From an uncultured Trueperaceae bacterium (GTDB lineage Bacteria > Deinococcota > Deinococci > Deinococcales > Trueperaceae): DNA of 14,145 nt. The position numbers were made by a program, and so were the translations under genes. The stretch lies in assembly GCA_937907415.1 (NCBI GenBank), contig CALCHY010000365.1, positions 1 to 14,145 on the forward strand. The letters run 5' to 3'. Shown here piece after piece: positions 1-6,399 of the stretch; the first letter of the stretch is position 1, and the number at the start of each line of letters is the position of its first letter. The notes below the pieces were generated by a model, which was not told the origin of the DNA, searched no databases, and was given only the letters and a program-made list of their open reading frames with translations.

Positions 1-1
1 C

Positions 2-280
2 GGTTGGCGTTACCCGGAGGACGGCGACAAGTTGACCTTCTGGACCGTCACCCGCATCCGGCCCCTCTCGGAGGCCTTGGTCACCACGGTCGACGTATAC
101 GAGGACGACCCAGCGGGCTCCCCGACCGATCAGTGCCACATGCAGCAGACGGCTACCTTCAACCAGGTGCCGCTGTCCATAGGGCCTGCAGACAACAAGA
201 CCTACTCGATGTCGCACCTCCCGAACGACATCATCAGCGCCTGCGTCTACACGGTCTACGTGGAGTTCGAGGTTCGCTGA
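2..280 (+). CDS. Unrecognised protein, C-terminal fragment
   Basis: This frame is open from the window's left edge to a TGA at 278-280, giving the last 92 residues of a gene that begins outside. A TTG at 32 could be read as a start, but there is no convincing ribosome-binding site before it and the frame is open upstream, so I read this as a truncated C-terminus. The segment is polar and rich in Thr, Val and aromatic residues (for example TFWTVTRIRP, and CVYTVYVEFEVR at the end), which suggests beta structure. Two cysteines are visible, in DQCHMQQ and SACVYT, and might form a disulfide in an exported protein, but the N-terminus is not visible. No family was recognised. It ends just before a double hairpin that probably terminates its transcript. 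Confidence 0.55.
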   Translation, partial: GWRYPEDGDKLTFWTVTRIRPLSEALVTTVDVYEDDPAGSPTDQCHMQQTATFNQVPLSIGPADNKTYSMSHLPNDIISACVYTVYVEFEVR

Positions 281-292
281 CCACTAGCCGAC

Positions 293-320
293 GTGCCTGG
301 CAGGTGACTCTGCCAGGCAC
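293..320. terminator. Perfect 11-bp hairpin between convergent genes (first of two)
   Basis: GTGCCTGGCAG (293-303) is followed by a 6-nt loop and the exact complement CTGCCAGGCAC (310-320). It lies 12 nt after the stop of the gene ending at 280. There is no T-run on either side, so it could act as a bidirectional terminator or as an mRNA 3'-end stabiliser rather than a textbook intrinsic terminator. Confidence 0.55.
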
Positions 321-329
321 ACGCTTCAA

Positions 330-363
330 GGGCGCGCGGCCAGTAGTTGCTGGCCGCGCGCCC
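330..363. terminator. Perfect 14-bp GC-rich hairpin between convergent genes (second of two)
   Basis: GGGCGCGCGGCCAG (330-343), a 6-nt loop TAGTTG, and the exact complement CTGGCCGCGCGCCC (350-363) form a very stable stem. It lies 23 nt beyond the stop of the minus-strand deoxyhypusine-synthase-like gene and 49 nt beyond the plus-strand stop. There is only a short pyrimidine stretch after it on the plus strand (TGCTCTT) and no T-run on the minus side. Its position between two converging stops favours a shared terminator. Confidence 0.65.
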
Positions 364-386
364 TGCTCTTATGGGTTGGGCGGCGC

Positions 387-1373
387 CTACTGCCCCAGGA
401 TCATGGCGAACATGAGCGGCGCTACGATGGTGGCGTCCGACTCGACGATGAACTTCGGCGTGTCTATCCCCAGCTTTCCCCACGTGATCTTCTCGTTAGG
501 CACTGCGCCCGAGTAAGAGCCGTAGCTGGTGGTCGAGTCGCTGATCTGACAGAAGTAACCCCACAGCGGCGTTGGCCGCTGCAGGTCCTGCTCGAGCATC
601 GGCACTACGCAGATGGGGAAGTCGCCCGCTATGCCGCCGCCGATCTGGTAGAAGCCAACCGAGCGTTTGGCGGCCATGTCCGTGTACCAGTCGGCGAGCC
701 ACATCATGTACTCGATGCCGGTGCGCACCGTGTGGACGTTCTTGATCTCGCCTGAGAGGTTATGGGCGGCGTACATGTTGCCGCTCGTCGAGTCCTCCCA
801 GCCTGGCACGATGATGGGGAGGTTCTTCTTGGCGGCCGCGAGCAGCCACGAGTCTTGCGGGTCGATCTGGTAGTACTGCTCGAGCTGGCCCGCTAGCAGG
901 ATGCGGTAGAGGACCTCGTGTGGGAAGAGGCGTTCCCCTGCTTGGTCTGCGCGCGTCCACTCGGCGAGGAGGGCGCCTTCGAGGCGGCGCATGGCTTCGC
1001 CTTCGGGGATGCACGTGTCGGTAACGCGGTTCATGTGGCGCTCGAGTAGCGCCTGTTCGTCTTCCGGGGTGAGGTCGCGGTAGTGCGGCACGCGCTCGTA
1101 GAAGTCGTGGGCTATGAGGTTGAAGACGTCTTCCTCTAGGTTCGCGCCCGTGCAGGTGATGATCTGCACCTTGTCTTGCCTGATCATCTCGGCGAGTGAC
1201 AACCCGAGTTCTGCCGTGCTCATGGCGCCAGCTAGGGTGATCATCATGGCGCCGCCGGCGTCCAGGTGCGCGATGTATGCGTCGGTTGCGTCGATCATGG
1301 CCGCGGCGTTGAAGTGCCGGTAGTGGTGCCTCAGGTAGCTGGATACGGGGCCGGGTGTCGTCTTGGTCGTCAT
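387..1373 (-). CDS. Deoxyhypusine-synthase-family protein (bacterial type; possible polyamine aminobutyl transferase)
   Basis: The 328-residue product matches the deoxyhypusine synthase fold family, whose NAD-dependent members transfer the aminobutyl group of spermidine to a lysine of eIF5A or, in homospermidine-synthase-type relatives, to a free amine. Visible signatures are PGWEDSTSGNM (from 190), the glycine-rich IGGGIAGDF (244-252), and EKITWGKL, whose Lys300 aligns with the catalytic lysine (human Lys329 from memory). It is about 40 residues shorter than human DHS, as in other bacterial homologues. The start at 1373 is chosen because GGAGG lies 7 nt upstream; the open frame runs 39 codons further but without initiation signals. 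Several spermidine-pocket residues differ from the eukaryotic enzyme, so its real acceptor and product are uncertain. It is divergent from a peroxiredoxin-like gene and is the only gene of its unit in view. Confidence 0.88.
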   Translation of the reverse strand: MTTKTTPGPVSSYLRHHYRHFNAAAMIDATDAYIAHLDAGGAMMITLAGAMSTAELGLSLAEMIRQDKVQIITCTGANLEEDVFNLIAHDFYERVPHYRDLTPEDEQALLERHMNRVTDTCIPEGEAMRRLEGALLAEWTRADQAGERLFPHEVLYRILLAGQLEQYYQIDPQDSWLLAAAKKNLPIIVPGWEDSTSGNMYAAHNLSGEIKNVHTVRTGIEYMMWLADWYTDMAAKRSVGFYQIGGGIAGDFPICVVPMLEQDLQRPTPLWGYFCQISDSTTSYGSYSGAVPNEKITWGKLGIDTPKFIVESDATIVAPLMFAMILGQ

Positions 1374-1519
1374 CGGGGTTCCTCCGCGTTCATGCGGCGC
1401 CGCTTTGGCGCACTTCGTTGCTGCCATCGTATGCGGCGCACGGCTCTCGTCGAGGTTACCGTGAGCGCTGCCGTGCTTCGCGGCGCCCACGGTGCTTACC
1501 TTGGTGGCGGAGGCCGAAG

Positions 1520-2092
1520 ATGCGAGACGGGATCGTGGTTGGTGCGACGCTTACGGACTACGAGCTGCCGGATCAGGACGGGGTCAAGCGCCGCCTATCC
1601 GACCTGCAGGGCGGCGGCGCCATGGTGCTGATGCTGGGGCGCGGCATGTTCTGCCCAAGGGACAGGCAGCAACTGCACCAGTTGGTCAGGTTCTCGAGCG
1701 AATGCGACGTTGCGTTCACGAAGATCGTGACCATCACCACCGACGACGTGAGGGGCTCTAACAGCATGCGCTTAAGCGTTGGCGCGCACTGGCCGTTCCT
1801 GCACGACGAGAAGCGGACCGTGCAGCAGGATCTGCAGATCAAGGAGTACACGGACACCGTACACGACGTGATGATCCCGTACACGTTCGTCCTCGGGCCA
1901 AGTCTCGCGATCACGCGCATTTACAACGGTTACTGGTACTGGGGCCGCCCCAGCCTCTCGGAGCTGCATCAGGACCTGCGCGAAGTAACCAGAGCGACCC
2001 GCCCAGACTGGCAGATCGACACGGATGAGTTGCGGTCGGACTGGGAAGCTGGGCGGCGGGGGCGGTTCTACCCGTACCCGAAGCCGAAGTAG
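1520..2092 (+). CDS. Peroxiredoxin-like (AhpC/TSA-type thioredoxin-fold) protein, probably one active cysteine
   Basis: The 190-residue product begins like redoxin-domain proteins (G-A-x-L-x-D-Y-x-L-P-D-x-D-G at 8-21) and carries its likely peroxidatic cysteine in GRGMFCPRDR (Cys45). The usual peroxiredoxin PxxxTxxC motif is absent. The motif instead resembles the WCPxC site of AhpC/TSA-like proteins with the second cysteine replaced by Asp48. Cys62 is the only other cysteine. The middle (IPYTFVLGPSLAITRIYNGYWYWGRPS) matches the strand that carries the cis-proline in thioredoxin folds. It would reduce peroxides or act as a thiol oxidoreductase in the cytoplasm, as no signal peptide is seen. 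The ATG at 1520 has GGCGGAGG at 1507-1514 just upstream. A longer open frame to 1355 is not supported because it overlaps the divergent gene's start. It probably forms a single-gene unit. Confidence 0.83.
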   Translation: MRDGIVVGATLTDYELPDQDGVKRRLSDLQGGGAMVLMLGRGMFCPRDRQQLHQLVRFSSECDVAFTKIVTITTDDVRGSNSMRLSVGAHWPFLHDEKRTVQQDLQIKEYTDTVHDVMIPYTFVLGPSLAITRIYNGYWYWGRPSLSELHQDLREVTRATRPDWQIDTDELRSDWEAGRRGRFYPYPKPK

Positions 2093-2107
2093 CCGCTAGT
2101 TAGCGGC
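2092..2107 (+). terminator. Short hairpin after the peroxiredoxin-like gene
   Basis: GCCGCT-AGTT-AGCGGC overlaps the last base of the TAG stop. It forms a 6-bp stem with a 4-nt loop and no following T-run, so it is at best a weak terminator. A second small stem, CTCCTG-AAG-CAGGAG, lies at 2132-2146. The rest of 2093-2259 shows no gene I can support. Confidence 0.3.
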
Positions 2108-2259
2108 AGAGCGCGCAGTCAAGAACAGTTTCTCCTGAAGCAGGAGCCGGGAACCCAAGCGGCGCTAGCCCCGCTTCTCTGAATGCTGCGCTACGCGCGT
2201 TCCACCAAGGTGATGGAGGACGGCTCAGCGCGGCCCGAGGCGGCCGTGCGGCGGGCCCC

Positions 2260-2290
2260 TTGCCAACAACTGGCACCAAACTGGTATAAG
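2260..2290 (+). promoter_or_regulatory. Candidate promoter with extended -10 for the sugar-transport operon, overlapped by operator-like repeats
   Basis: TTGCCA (2260-2265) resembles a -35 box and TGGTATAAG (2282-2290) an extended -10 (TGN plus TATAAG); the spacer is 19 bp, rather long, which an extended -10 could tolerate. The -10 ends 48 nt before the operon's first ATG. Inside the promoter are a 15-bp inverted repeat, TGCCA-ACAAC-TGGCA (2261-2275), and a direct repeat, AACTGGCA/AACTGGTA (2268-2275 and 2279-2286), 11 bp apart. Such placement suggests a repressor site, but the regulator is not in the window. Confidence 0.5.
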
Positions 2291-2338
2291 GAAAGCAAGC
2301 CCGAAGCCCAACCCCTGTCCTAGAACCGGAGGTCAAAT

Positions 2339-3697
2339 ATGCGTCGACCCAGAGCCTTACTCCTTGTAGCCGTTGTCGCCCTCGCTTGGTCGAGCCTCGC
2401 TGCCGCCCAGAAGATGGAGCTCACGTGGTGGATCAACCCGTGGCGCATCATCACGCCAGACATGGCCGCGGGCGCGAGCGCCACCGGCGAGGAGTACGCC
2501 CGCTACATGAGCGAGCAGTTCATGCTCCTGCACCCAGACGTGACGGTGAAGTACGAACTCGTCCCCAACGCCGGTTTCGGTGAGAAGGTAACGACCGCCA
2601 TCTTCGCGGGCAACCCACCGGACGTGCTCAAGGACCTCGATTGGAGCCCCGATTGGGTTCGCGACGGCCTGCTCGAGCCGATCGACTCCTACCTGACGGA
2701 CGCTGACAGGGAGGACTTCCTCTCATACGCGCTCGCCAAGGGCCTGGTCGACGGCCAGCATTACATCTGGCCGTGGAACAACTCCAATAACGGCATGGGC
2801 TCGACCATGCTCCTGAACGTCGACCTGTTCGCGGAGCGCGGCGTCGAGCTACCGAGCCTTCCCGACCGCTCGTGGACCATCGACGAGTTCCTCGCAGCCG
2901 CCGATCAGCTGACGTTCGACCGCGACGGCGACGGCAAGACCGACGTTTACGCCCTCACCCTCGCCGCCAAGGACACACTCAACATGCTTGGGTGGATGCA
3001 CCGCTTCGGCGCCAAGCTCGTGAACGACGAGGGCACCGAGTTCGTGCTGAACTCCGAAGAGGGCGTGCGCGCCCTGCAGTTCATGGTCGACCTCGTCTAC
3101 AAGTACGGTTACGCTCCAGAGGGCGGCGAAGCGCTCGACGTGTACGGCACCATCGACAACCTGCACCAGGGCCGCGCCGCCATGGGTTACGGCGGCATCT
3201 ACGAGATCGGCCGCCTCGACCGCTACGTCAAGGAAGGCCGCATCGCTGCGCCCATCCACGTGGCCATCGCGCCGTTCCCCTACGACCCGGCCACCGGGGA
3301 AGTGGCGTACGAGACGTCAGGCGGCTTCCTCGTCTTCAAGCAGAAGGACGCAACCAAGCGCGACATGGTGATGGAGTTCGCGCGCTTCCTCACGAACACC
3401 GAGAACAGCAAGCTCCTCGAGACCCTCCTCTACGTCACGGCGCGCAAGTCGTCTAACGCCTCACTCGAGTTCGAGACGGCCACGCCGTACATCGCGGACG
3501 TAGCCACAGAGGTGGCCGTCTACGAGTCGGCGATCGATCACGGGATCGCGTACTACGGTCCGTCCGACGTCGATACGGGTCCCGCCATCGAGCACTTCAC
3601 CGCGGCCATGGAAGCGGCATTGAGCGGCGACAAGACTCCGCAACAAGCTCTCGACGACTTCGTGAAGGCCGCCAACCAGGCCGTCTTCGGACGTTGA
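2339..3697 (+). CDS. ABC transporter extracellular sugar-binding protein (family 1)
   Basis: The 452-residue product has a Sec signal peptide (MRRPRALLLVAVVALAWSSLAAAQ, probable cleavage near residue 23-24 after AAA) and no lipobox cysteine. It is therefore periplasmic or otherwise cell-surface. The mature part starts with the beta strand MELTWWIN and continues as a typical carbohydrate-binding protein: a segment ending EQFMLLHPDVTVKYELV, then FAGNPPDVLKDLDWSP, SWTIDEFLAAADQL, and the hinge-region strand AAMGYGGIYEIG. Length fits the usual 420-450 residues. Residues 194-202 (DRDGDGKTD) form an EF-hand/dockerin-like calcium loop. The ATG has GGAGGT 5 nt upstream. It leads an operon with two MalF/MalG-type permeases 50 nt downstream. 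Substrate is probably a sugar, oligosaccharide or sugar alcohol, but the sequence does not decide which. Confidence 0.92.
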   Translation: MRRPRALLLVAVVALAWSSLAAAQKMELTWWINPWRIITPDMAAGASATGEEYARYMSEQFMLLHPDVTVKYELVPNAGFGEKVTTAIFAGNPPDVLKDLDWSPDWVRDGLLEPIDSYLTDADREDFLSYALAKGLVDGQHYIWPWNNSNNGMGSTMLLNVDLFAERGVELPSLPDRSWTIDEFLAAADQLTFDRDGDGKTDVYALTLAAKDTLNMLGWMHRFGAKLVNDEGTEFVLNSEEGVRALQFMVDLVYKYGYAPEGGEALDVYGTIDNLHQGRAAMGYGGIYEIGRLDRYVKEGRIAAPIHVAIAPFPYDPATGEVAYETSGGFLVFKQKDATKRDMVMEFARFLTNTENSKLLETLLYVTARKSSNASLEFETATPYIADVATEVAVYESAIDHGIAYYGPSDVDTGPAIEHFTAAMEAALSGDKTPQQALDDFVKAANQAVFGR

Positions 3698-3747
3698 CGC
3701 GCCCGCGCACCCTAGCGCTCAGCGTGACGCCAGCACCGTAAGCGTTC

Positions 3748-4698
3748 GTGTCACTGGCAAACGATAGAGCTTCCCTCGCACGCCCGCGACCAACAGGTCG
3801 CGGGCGGTGGGGCCCTGGCGGCATCGACGCCTCCCGCAGGCAGGCCGCCCGCTGGGGCGTGGCGTTCGTGGCGCCACAGACGGTCCTTTTCCTCCTGTTC
3901 TTCCTTGCGCCCGTCGCGATCGCCTTCGCACTGGCCTTCATGGACGTGCGGCCTAACCGCATGACGTTCATCGGGCTGAGGAACTTCCAACGCGTCCTCA
4001 ACGACCCGCTGTTCGGCAAGGCGCTCGTCAACACCGGAATCTTCACGGGCGTCGTGGTGTTCTTCTGGCTCGCGAAGGCGTTGCTGATCGCCTACCTGCT
4101 CGACCCGATGAACCGCACGCTGCAGACGTTCTTCAAGTCGGCGTTCTACCTGCCAGCCGTCACGTCGAGCATCATCATCTCGCTCGTGTGGGCGTGGATC
4201 TACCACCCGACCTTCGGGCTCCTGAACGCCTTCACGTCCATGTTCGGCGCCAAGCCCGTCGCCTGGCTCGGCAACACAGACACGGCGCTCCCCGCGCTCA
4301 TGGCCATGCAGGTCATCATGGGTGGCGGCTCGTCGATCGTGCTGCTCTCCGCCGCACTGGCACGCATACCGCGCGACCTCTACGAGGTGGCGGTCATCGA
4401 CGGCGCGAAAAGGCCAACTATCTTCATGCGCGTGATTCTGCCGCTCATCCGCCCGACTCTCCTCTATCTCGTCGTCACCGGCACCGTCAACACCTTCCAG
4501 GTGTTCGAGTCCGTCTACGTGATGACGCAAGGCGGACCGCAGTTCGCGACCACGACGGTCGTCTACCGCATCTACCAGGAAGCGTTCCAGCGCTTCAACT
4601 TGGGCCTGGCCTCGGCGCAGGCCATCGTGCTGTTCCTCCTAACCTTCGTCATGGCCGCCATCCAGTTCCGCTTTCTCGGCCAGAACGTCGAGTACTGA
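3748..4698 (+). CDS. Sugar ABC transporter permease, MalF/UgpA type
   Basis: The 316-residue integral membrane protein has a basic cytoplasmic N-terminus (RRQAARW at 30-36) followed by a first membrane span (VAPQTVLFLLFFLAPVAIAF) and further spans, as expected for the roughly 300-residue MalF/UgpA class. The coupling EAA loop is present: LYEVAVIDGAKRPTIFMRVILPLIRP, with the invariant DGA core, and contacts the ATPase. It pairs with the next permease, whose ATG overlaps its stop (TGATG). The start is uncertain. An in-frame TAA at 3739 leaves GTG 3748 as the first candidate, without a recognisable Shine-Dalgarno, and CTG 3754 or ATC 3823 as alternatives; the first GTG beyond them (3859) would delete the conserved basic tail. 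A strong hairpin sits within codons 12-20. Confidence 0.9.
   Translation: MSLANDRASLARPRPTGRGRWGPGGIDASRRQAARWGVAFVAPQTVLFLLFFLAPVAIAFALAFMDVRPNRMTFIGLRNFQRVLNDPLFGKALVNTGIFTGVVVFFWLAKALLIAYLLDPMNRTLQTFFKSAFYLPAVTSSIIISLVWAWIYHPTFGLLNAFTSMFGAKPVAWLGNTDTALPALMAMQVIMGGGSSIVLLSAALARIPRDLYEVAVIDGAKRPTIFMRVILPLIRPTLLYLVVTGTVNTFQVFESVYVMTQGGPQFATTTVVYRIYQEAFQRFNLGLASAQAIVLFLLTFVMAAIQFRFLGQNVEY
3781..3806 (+). promoter_or_regulatory. Perfect 11-bp hairpin inside the 5' end of the first sugar-permease gene
   Basis: CGCCCGCGACC (3781-3791), loop AACA, GGTCGCGGGCG (3796-3806) form a perfect stem with a tetraloop. No T-run follows, so full termination is unlikely. Placed between the binding-protein gene and the permeases, it could stabilise the 3' end of a processed binding-protein mRNA or lower permease translation. 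The function is inferred from position. Confidence 0.5.
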
Positions 4699-5579
4699 TG
4701 GTCGTCCCATCCCGCCCCCGCTTCGACCCGTTCTTCCGCGACCCCGAGCACCCTGTCAAGCCGAGCGCTCCTGGCGCGGTCGTCATCCTCGTCATCTTGA
4801 TCGTCCTGTCGCTCGCGGCGGTAGCACCGCTTTACTGGATGTTCGCCACCTCGCTGACGCCGTCCGCGCTCACCGTCAAGTTCCCGCCCGAGCTCGTGCC
4901 GTCTGCGCCGACCCTGCGCAACTACCAGGAAGTGCTTGCACAGCCCAACTTCCTGCGCTGGGTACTCAACTCGCTCGTGCAGGCCGTCAGCGTCACGCTC
5001 GTCACCGTCGCCACCGCCAGCATGGCGGGCTACGCCCTCGCCAAGCTCCCGTTCCGTGGGTCGAAGTCGCTCTTCTGGCTCCTCATCCTCTCGATGATGC
5101 TGCCGTTCGAGGCGATACTCGTGCCGCTCTTCCTGGTGGTGACTCGCCTCGGGCTGGTCGACACCTACCTCGGGCTGATCCTGCCGTTGCTCGTTAGTCC
5201 CTTCAGCATCTTCCTGATGAAGCAGTTCATCGGCACGCTCCCAACTGAGCTACTCGACGCGGCGCGGGTGGACGGCGCCAGCGAGCCGCGCGTCTTCTGG
5301 GATATCGTGCTGCCGCTCGTGCGCCCAGGGCTGGCGTTCCTCGGCATCATCACGTTCGTGGCGCAGTGGAACTCGTTCGTGTGGCCCCTAGTCGTCACGC
5401 GTTCGAGCAGCATGCGGACGTTGCAGGTCGGCCTGGTGCTCATCCGCGAGCAGGAGCCGCTCTTCTACGGCTTGCACATGGCCGCGGCCGTGCTTGCCGC
5501 CATCCCCGTCGTCGTCATCTTCTTCGCGTTCCAGAAGTACTTCCTGCGAGGCGTGACCGTTGGCGCCCTCAAGGGTTGA
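4698..5579 (+). CDS. Sugar ABC transporter permease, MalG/UgpE type
   Basis: The 293-residue membrane protein starts at an ATG that overlaps the preceding stop (TGATG), which implies translational coupling to its partner. A span near residues 26-48 is followed by the periplasmic segment KFPPELVPSAPTLRNYQEVL, typical of MalG homologues, and then the core domain with LPFRGSKSLFWLLILSMMLPFEAILVPLF. The EAA loop reads ELLDAARVDGASEPRVFWDIVLPLVRP, a close fit to the EAAxxDGA consensus. The C-terminus FQKYFLRGVTVGALKG is the usual family ending. It should dimerise with the upstream permease to form the membrane channel. No ATPase gene follows; a HAD phosphatase gene starts 14 nt after the stop. Confidence 0.93.
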   Translation: MVVPSRPRFDPFFRDPEHPVKPSAPGAVVILVILIVLSLAAVAPLYWMFATSLTPSALTVKFPPELVPSAPTLRNYQEVLAQPNFLRWVLNSLVQAVSVTLVTVATASMAGYALAKLPFRGSKSLFWLLILSMMLPFEAILVPLFLVVTRLGLVDTYLGLILPLLVSPFSIFLMKQFIGTLPTELLDAARVDGASEPRVFWDIVLPLVRPGLAFLGIITFVAQWNSFVWPLVVTRSSSMRTLQVGLVLIREQEPLFYGLHMAAAVLAAIPVVVIFFAFQKYFLRGVTVGALKG

Positions 5580-5593
5580 GGAGTCGGATCTAC

Positions 5594-6388
5594 TTGACAG
5601 CAGAGACTATCGGTTTCGACCTGGACGGGGTGCTCATGCGCAACCCCTTCGGGAGCTACGTCTTCCCAAGGGTTCACGAGCTCATGCGCGCCGCGCCCAT
5701 GCTCCAGGGTGAGGACGTCGAGGCGGCTCGGACGACGGTGACCAGCGCCGTGCTTGGCCGCGTCGGCGAGCTCATGCGAGCAGGCAAGCTCGTGGAGGCC
5801 TACGACTGGGACGCGATCTTCATGCACGTGGCCACCAGCTTCGGGGGCGCGGCCATCCCTCCGGTCAGTCAGCTCGTCGGCGAGGGCTGCCGCGTGCCGG
5901 GGGGCATAGCCGCGCTGCCAGGCGCCGCTAGCACCCTGGCGGCGCTGCGAGCCGCCGGCTTCCGGCTAGTCGTGGTCAGCAACGGTTTCTCCTACTTCCA
6001 GGAACCGGTGCTGGAGGCGCTCGACCTCCTCCAGTATTTCGACGCCGTGATCACCCCCGACCGCGTCGGCGCGGCCAAGCCCGACCCGCTAGCCTTCCGA
6101 GCCGCGGGCGACTTGCAGTGGTTCGTGGGCGACACGCTCGTACACGACGTGTTCGGCGCGAACGGCGTTGGCGCCACCTCTGTCTGGCTCGACGCTTCCA
6201 TGCCAGCCTCGCTGGCCGCCCTGCCGGTGGCGGCGCGCTCCGCGAGGCAAGAGCTGACGGAGCGGGTGGCGGCGAGCTTGCGGGAGTCGATGTACGTGGC
6301 GTTCCATCCCGACGCTGCCGTCGGTAACAGCACGCCGGCCTACGCGATCCGGGAGTTGGGTGAGTTGCTGGAGGTCGTTGGACGTTAG
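5594..6388 (+). CDS. HAD-superfamily hydrolase (probable phosphatase)
   Basis: All four HAD motifs are visible in the 264-residue product: FDLDGV with the nucleophile Asp9 and acid/base Asp11, VVVSNGF (Ser129), AAKPDP (Lys162), and WFVGDTLVHD (Asp180 and Asp185). The helical stretch between motifs I and II (about residues 20-110) is a C1-type cap as in phosphoglycolate- or sugar-phosphatase relatives. The start is taken as TTG at 5594, with a GAGGAG at 5578-5583 and the HAD motif starting soon after; ATC 5588 is a weaker option and an open frame further upstream only overlaps the permease gene. As the last gene of the sugar-transport operon it may dephosphorylate a metabolite of the imported sugar, but the substrate is not visible. 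It ends 11 nt from the convergent permease stop. Confidence 0.85.
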   Translation: MTAETIGFDLDGVLMRNPFGSYVFPRVHELMRAAPMLQGEDVEAARTTVTSAVLGRVGELMRAGKLVEAYDWDAIFMHVATSFGGAAIPPVSQLVGEGCRVPGGIAALPGAASTLAALRAAGFRLVVVSNGFSYFQEPVLEALDLLQYFDAVITPDRVGAAKPDPLAFRAAGDLQWFVGDTLVHDVFGANGVGATSVWLDASMPASLAALPVAARSARQELTERVAASLRESMYVAFHPDAAVGNSTPAYAIRELGELLEVVGR

Positions 6389-6399
6389 GCAAGTGCGCC

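Noticed and set aside
4..516. Plus-strand open frame spanning the double hairpin region
   Set aside because: It is low-complexity and His/Arg/Gly-rich, and crosses the terminator stems and the end of the deoxyhypusine-synthase-like gene.
1392..1439. Direct repeat ATGCGGCGC (1392-1400 and 1431-1439) between divergent genes
   Set aside because: A 9-mer of mostly GC in a GC-rich genome is weak evidence, and no associated promoter box was convincing on either strand.
2100..2336. Minus-strand 78-codon open frame in the gap before the sugar operon
   Set aside because: No ribosome-binding site, no motif, and it covers the plausible promoter of the operon.
3751..4530. Minus-strand open frame opposite the first permease
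   Set aside because: The translation is rich in Glu, Arg and Asp from antisense codon bias and shows no domain; the plus-strand gene has the permease motifs.
4188..4697. In-frame extension upstream of the second sugar permease
   Set aside because: The translated stretch is Arg/His-rich and overlaps the first permease. The family N-terminus and the TGATG overlap fix the start at 4698.
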